This document shows, one piece after another, positions 34,336 through 34,365 of a stretch of 34,365 nucleotides of DNA; position 1 is the stretch's first letter; every line of letters starts with the position of its first letter. Source of the DNA: Candidatus Helarchaeota archaeon (GTDB lineage Archaea; Asgardarchaeota; Lokiarchaeia; Helarchaeales; RDOG01); the NCBI GenBank assembly GCA_029838215.1, contig JALGVI010000032.1, positions 1 through 34,365 of the forward strand, in the 5' to 3' direction. The notes below the pieces were generated by a model, which was not told the origin of the DNA, did not search any database, and saw only the letters and a list, made by a program, of their open reading frames with translations. A program made the translations under genes and the position numbers.

Positions 34336-34365
34336 GATAATAATGGTATTTCAATGCGATGTTTC

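Overview
This window is AT-rich archaeal DNA from an organism with a 20S proteasome, Cdc48, an archaeal-type ArgRS, HypCDEF and heterodisulfide-reductase-type proteins. An Asgard archaeon (Promethearchaeota) is my best guess. It rests on a longin/small-adaptin-like protein beside a TPR-like protein, a eukaryote-like PPP phosphatase, a long tandem winged-helix protein that recalls UFL1/PCI proteins, and an eL13-like protein. This is inference from family resemblance, since no rRNA or other marker was available to test it. Genes are packed tightly. There is no gene-free stretch over 300 bases: the largest gaps are 1163-1372, 9771-9983 and 34190-34365. I saw no tRNA, rRNA, CRISPR array, transposase or phage gene.

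Left edge (1-1162): the tail of a probable HdrC and a complete HdrB-like subunit with two CCG cluster-binding domains. Then 1373-8344 (+): an ArsR-type regulator, Cdc48, a DUF1015 protein, a PAC2-family proteasome-assembly protein, an unrecognised 163-residue protein, and an eL13-like domain fused to helix-hairpin-helix repeats. Convergent with these is a proteasome operon, beta then alpha (9770-8382, -). A second proteasome beta gene closes the window (34186-33572, -).

9984-17112 is mixed: two adjacent polyferredoxin subunits, a six-hairpin glycosidase-like protein, a winged-helix protein diverging from a WD40-like protein, a GltD/NfnB-like flavoprotein, and a small hypothetical protein. 17219-24689 is a [NiFe]-hydrogenase maturation island: endopeptidase, HypD, HypF, HypE, HypC. 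The longin-like/TPR-like gene pair sits inside it. HypA and HypB are absent here. The Hdr, ferredoxin and flavoprotein genes suggest H2- and ferredoxin-based electron transfer.

24698-32693 is a tight seven-gene minus-strand run: FAD-linked oxidase (with a C-terminal frameshift), CCG-domain Fe-S oxidoreductase, PPP phosphatase, ArgRS, seven-winged-helix protein, metallo-beta-lactamase-fold hydrolase and Nudix hydrolase. An acetoacetate-decarboxylase-family gene follows on the plus strand.

The most interesting items are the eL13-HhH fusion beside Cdc48/20S genes, the seven-fold winged-helix protein, the longin-TPR pair, the altered proteasome beta subunit, the frameshift in the FAD oxidase, and a GC-rich element at the right edge with mutually exclusive hairpins.
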